Below are positions 62,473-64,000 of a stretch of 64,000 nt of DNA, one piece after another. Under the pieces are notes generated by a model, which made no database searches, was not told the DNA's origin, and worked only from the letters and a program-made list of their open reading frames with translations. Made by a program: the position numbers and the translations under genes. Every line of letters starts with the position of its first letter. The first letter of the stretch is position 1. This stretch comes from DSYU01 sp963827605 (GTDB lineage: Bacteria; Chloroflexota; Anaerolineae; Anaerolineales; Anaerolineaceae). The DNA lies in NCBI GenBank assembly GCA_963827605.1, contig CAWHBK010000001.1:744001-808000 (forward strand), written 5' to 3'.

Positions 62473-63321
62473 ATGAAAATACGCAGACAAATCCTCCGGC
62501 TGACCCTCTTCGTTTTGCTTTTGCAGGCGTGCAGCCCAGGCGCAGCGGTGACGCTTGCGCCAACCATCACCATGCAACCGGCTGCCCCGCCGCCTGCAAC
62601 CGCCACGACTGCTCCTTCGGCGACTGCCTTATTCACCGCGCCGGCTGCTGCGGATACAGCTACAGCCACGGTTCCTACGGAAGCGGCGGCTCCAGTAGGA
62701 ACCGTGGCTCCAGTAGGATCGGCGGCTCCTACACCAGCCCCGGCTGGCACCACTGCCGCGCCCATCCCTCCGACCGGCCCGCTGAGCCGGGTGGCGCTGG
62801 TGGAGGCGCTGCGCGGCGGAGGCTATGTAATCTACTTCCGCCACGCTGCCACCATCCCCATCCCCGACGATGCCGACCCGGTCGTGCTGGCGGACTGCGC
62901 CACGCAGCGCAAACTGTCCCCCGCCGGGGAGACGCAGGCGCGCGCGATCGGGCAGGACTTCCGTCGGCTGGGCATCCCGGTAGGCACGGTGCTCTCCAGC
63001 CCCTTCTGCCGCGCGTTGGATACCGCGCGGCTGGCCTTTGATCAGGCCGAAATAGCGCCGGCGCTGGAAAACCTCGAGACGTCCCCGGACGACAGCGAGC
63101 GCGAGAACCGTACCGCCGGGCTGCGCCGGCTGCTCGCCACCCCACCTGAGCCCGGCAGTAACACGGTCCTGGTGGCCCACGGCTTCAATATCAGCGCCGC
63201 CGCCCAGGTCACGATCCCCGAAGCCGGAGCGGCCATCTTCCGCCCGGACGGCGCCGGAGGGTTTACGCTGGTCGCCACCGTCCCAGCGGAAGAATGGGCG
63301 ACCCTGGAAGGGAAGAAATAG
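62473..63321 (+). CDS. Lipoprotein with histidine phosphatase domain
   Basis: 282 residues. A lipoprotein signal (RRQILRLTLFVLLLQACSP, Cys near 20) is followed by a Pro/Ala/Thr linker of about 80 residues, then a histidine phosphatase fold: GGGYVIYFRHAAT (RHA for the usual RHG), LSSPFCRALDTARLAF and TVLVAHGFNISAAAQ with the second His. Surface-attached phosphatase or sugar-phosphate hydrolase; the substrate is unknown. The linker is coded by low-complexity repeats such as GTAGGAACCGTGGCTCC. Confidence 0.88.
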   Translation: MKIRRQILRLTLFVLLLQACSPGAAVTLAPTITMQPAAPPPATATTAPSATALFTAPAAADTATATVPTEAAAPVGTVAPVGSAAPTPAPAGTTAAPIPPTGPLSRVALVEALRGGGYVIYFRHAATIPIPDDADPVVLADCATQRKLSPAGETQARAIGQDFRRLGIPVGTVLSSPFCRALDTARLAFDQAEIAPALENLETSPDDSERENRTAGLRRLLATPPEPGSNTVLVAHGFNISAAAQVTIPEAGAAIFRPDGAGGFTLVATVPAEEWATLEGKK

Positions 63322-63380
63322 CCGCAAGACTCTGCTGCTTGGACAACTCAGGTTGATCTCGCTTTAAACGGTCAAGACAA

Positions 63381-64000
63381 TTATTCCTCCCCCACCAGCG
63401 CCTGCCACTGTCTGTAATCTTCATCTTTCTCGTCAACGGTCAACAACACAGAAGCCTCCACGGTTTCCGCAGCGCCGGACGGGTAGGCGAGGGTCAGGCG
63501 ATGGGGGCCAGGCGCAAGGCCGGCCAGCACAGTCACGAGCGTGCCCGCCGCAAAACGCTCGCCATCCAGCGACCAGACGGCGTGTTCCGGCGAACAGGGC
63601 TGCCCGGCCAGGTCGAAACAACCGCCAAGGACAGACACGGCCTGGCCGAAGGGCAGGCGAGCGTCCGGCGCGGGGGCAAGGATATGGACGGTTGGCGGGC
63701 GCTCTGGCATATCGATGGTTGCGACTTCCACCTCGCTGGATCGCACCCCGTCGTGGGCAGCGAGGATGAGCCGGCCCTTCCCGGAGGCCGGGATGGCGTT
63801 CAGATCTACAGTGTGGTTGGGTTCCGTCAGGCGGCGAGCGAGGGTGATGCGGCGGCCGCTCTCCATTTCGACCAAAACGCTGTAGGTGATGCCGGGCGCG
63901 GAGGAGCCGGTCTCGCCGGTAATGGAAGCGCTCTCGCTCCCCGGCTGCTCGCCGGGCTTCCATTGCAGGGTAACCCGGCTGCCATCCGATTTGTGGCGCG
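63381..64000 (-). CDS. C-terminal part of a large protein with Ig-like/Big domains (5' end outside the window)
   Basis: The frame is open to the window edge, so the N-terminus is missing; only the last about 205 residues are seen. A beta-rich segment (ARRLTEPNHTVDLNAIPASGKGRLILAAHDGVRSSEVEV) leads to PTVHILAPAPDARLPFGQAVSVLGGCFDLAGQPC and VWSLDGERFAAGTLVTVLAGLAPGPHRLTL, like Ig-like modules that follow extracellular metalloproteases or adhesins. The end is DEKDEDYRQWQALVGEE. The catalytic part, if any, lies outside. Confidence 0.7.
   Translation of the reverse strand, partial: RHKSDGSRVTLQWKPGEQPGSESASITGETGSSAPGITYSVLVEMESGRRITLARRLTEPNHTVDLNAIPASGKGRLILAAHDGVRSSEVEVATIDMPERPPTVHILAPAPDARLPFGQAVSVLGGCFDLAGQPCSPEHAVWSLDGERFAAGTLVTVLAGLAPGPHRLTLAYPSGAAETVEASVLLTVDEKDEDYRQWQALVGEE

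Overview
The window is a 64 kb piece of a GC-rich bacterial chromosome. Gene content points to a monoderm-type Chloroflexota lineage, probably Anaerolineae. The evidence is a liv-type transporter, an fhaA-fhaB-SEDS/PBP cell-wall cluster, archease-RtcB, heterodimeric ABC exporters, many GTG/TTG starts and TAATG/ATGA overlaps. This assignment is inference; no rRNA or tRNA gene was seen.

Positions 1-5274 (+) hold a branched-chain amino-acid ABC operon (livKHMGF, livK cut by the window edge). It is followed by purH and a complete his operon (hisG D C B H A F I E, 7183-14471). The his operon has its own strong promoter, an 18-codon leader peptide with three consecutive His codons, and an attenuator terminator. 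After it come a structured, 6S-like RNA candidate (14521-14722) and, on the minus strand, a truncated phosphofructokinase overlapping gnd1, a small-RNA gene with its own promoter and terminator, gnd2, a galE-like epimerase and a NusG paralogue.

Positions 20-29 kb hold a secreted three-repeat protein, an RNase II/R-family exonuclease, a 306-bp MITE with 9-bp target duplications, a DUF1990-like protein, a VIT-vWA protein co-transcribed with a MerR regulator under a palindromic operator, gpmA and a NarL-type response regulator. At 29.2-33.1 kb a heterodimeric ABC exporter sits behind a short leader ORF whose end contains a terminator, an arrangement like bmrB-bmrCD. At 33.2-38.0 kb (-) lies an fhaA-fhaB-mtnP-(SEDS+PBP) operon. 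Its last gene is a fusion of a SEDS glycosyltransferase with a transpeptidase-like domain lacking all three catalytic motifs.

Positions 38-64 kb carry archease and rtcB, ybaK, a PHP phosphoesterase, secG, a peptide-binding protein, a PduO adenosyltransferase, a DUF554 protein, a GNAT, a TPR and an XRE protein. A long minus-strand block follows: cpaF, a small protein, an OmpR regulator, two histidine kinases (one with an MshEN-like domain), an amidohydrolase, parB, parA and a PfkB kinase. The window ends with an S9 peptidase, a class-C-like serine hydrolase, a methyltransferase, a lipoprotein histidine phosphatase and an incomplete Ig-like protein.

Many genes in the first 35 kb are broken by single-base frame changes, roughly thirty extra bases and about five missing ones, while protein similarity continues in the next frame. 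Genes from 35.8 kb onwards are intact. I read these as sequence errors, not gene decay. Each affected gene is listed as one CDS, with break positions.
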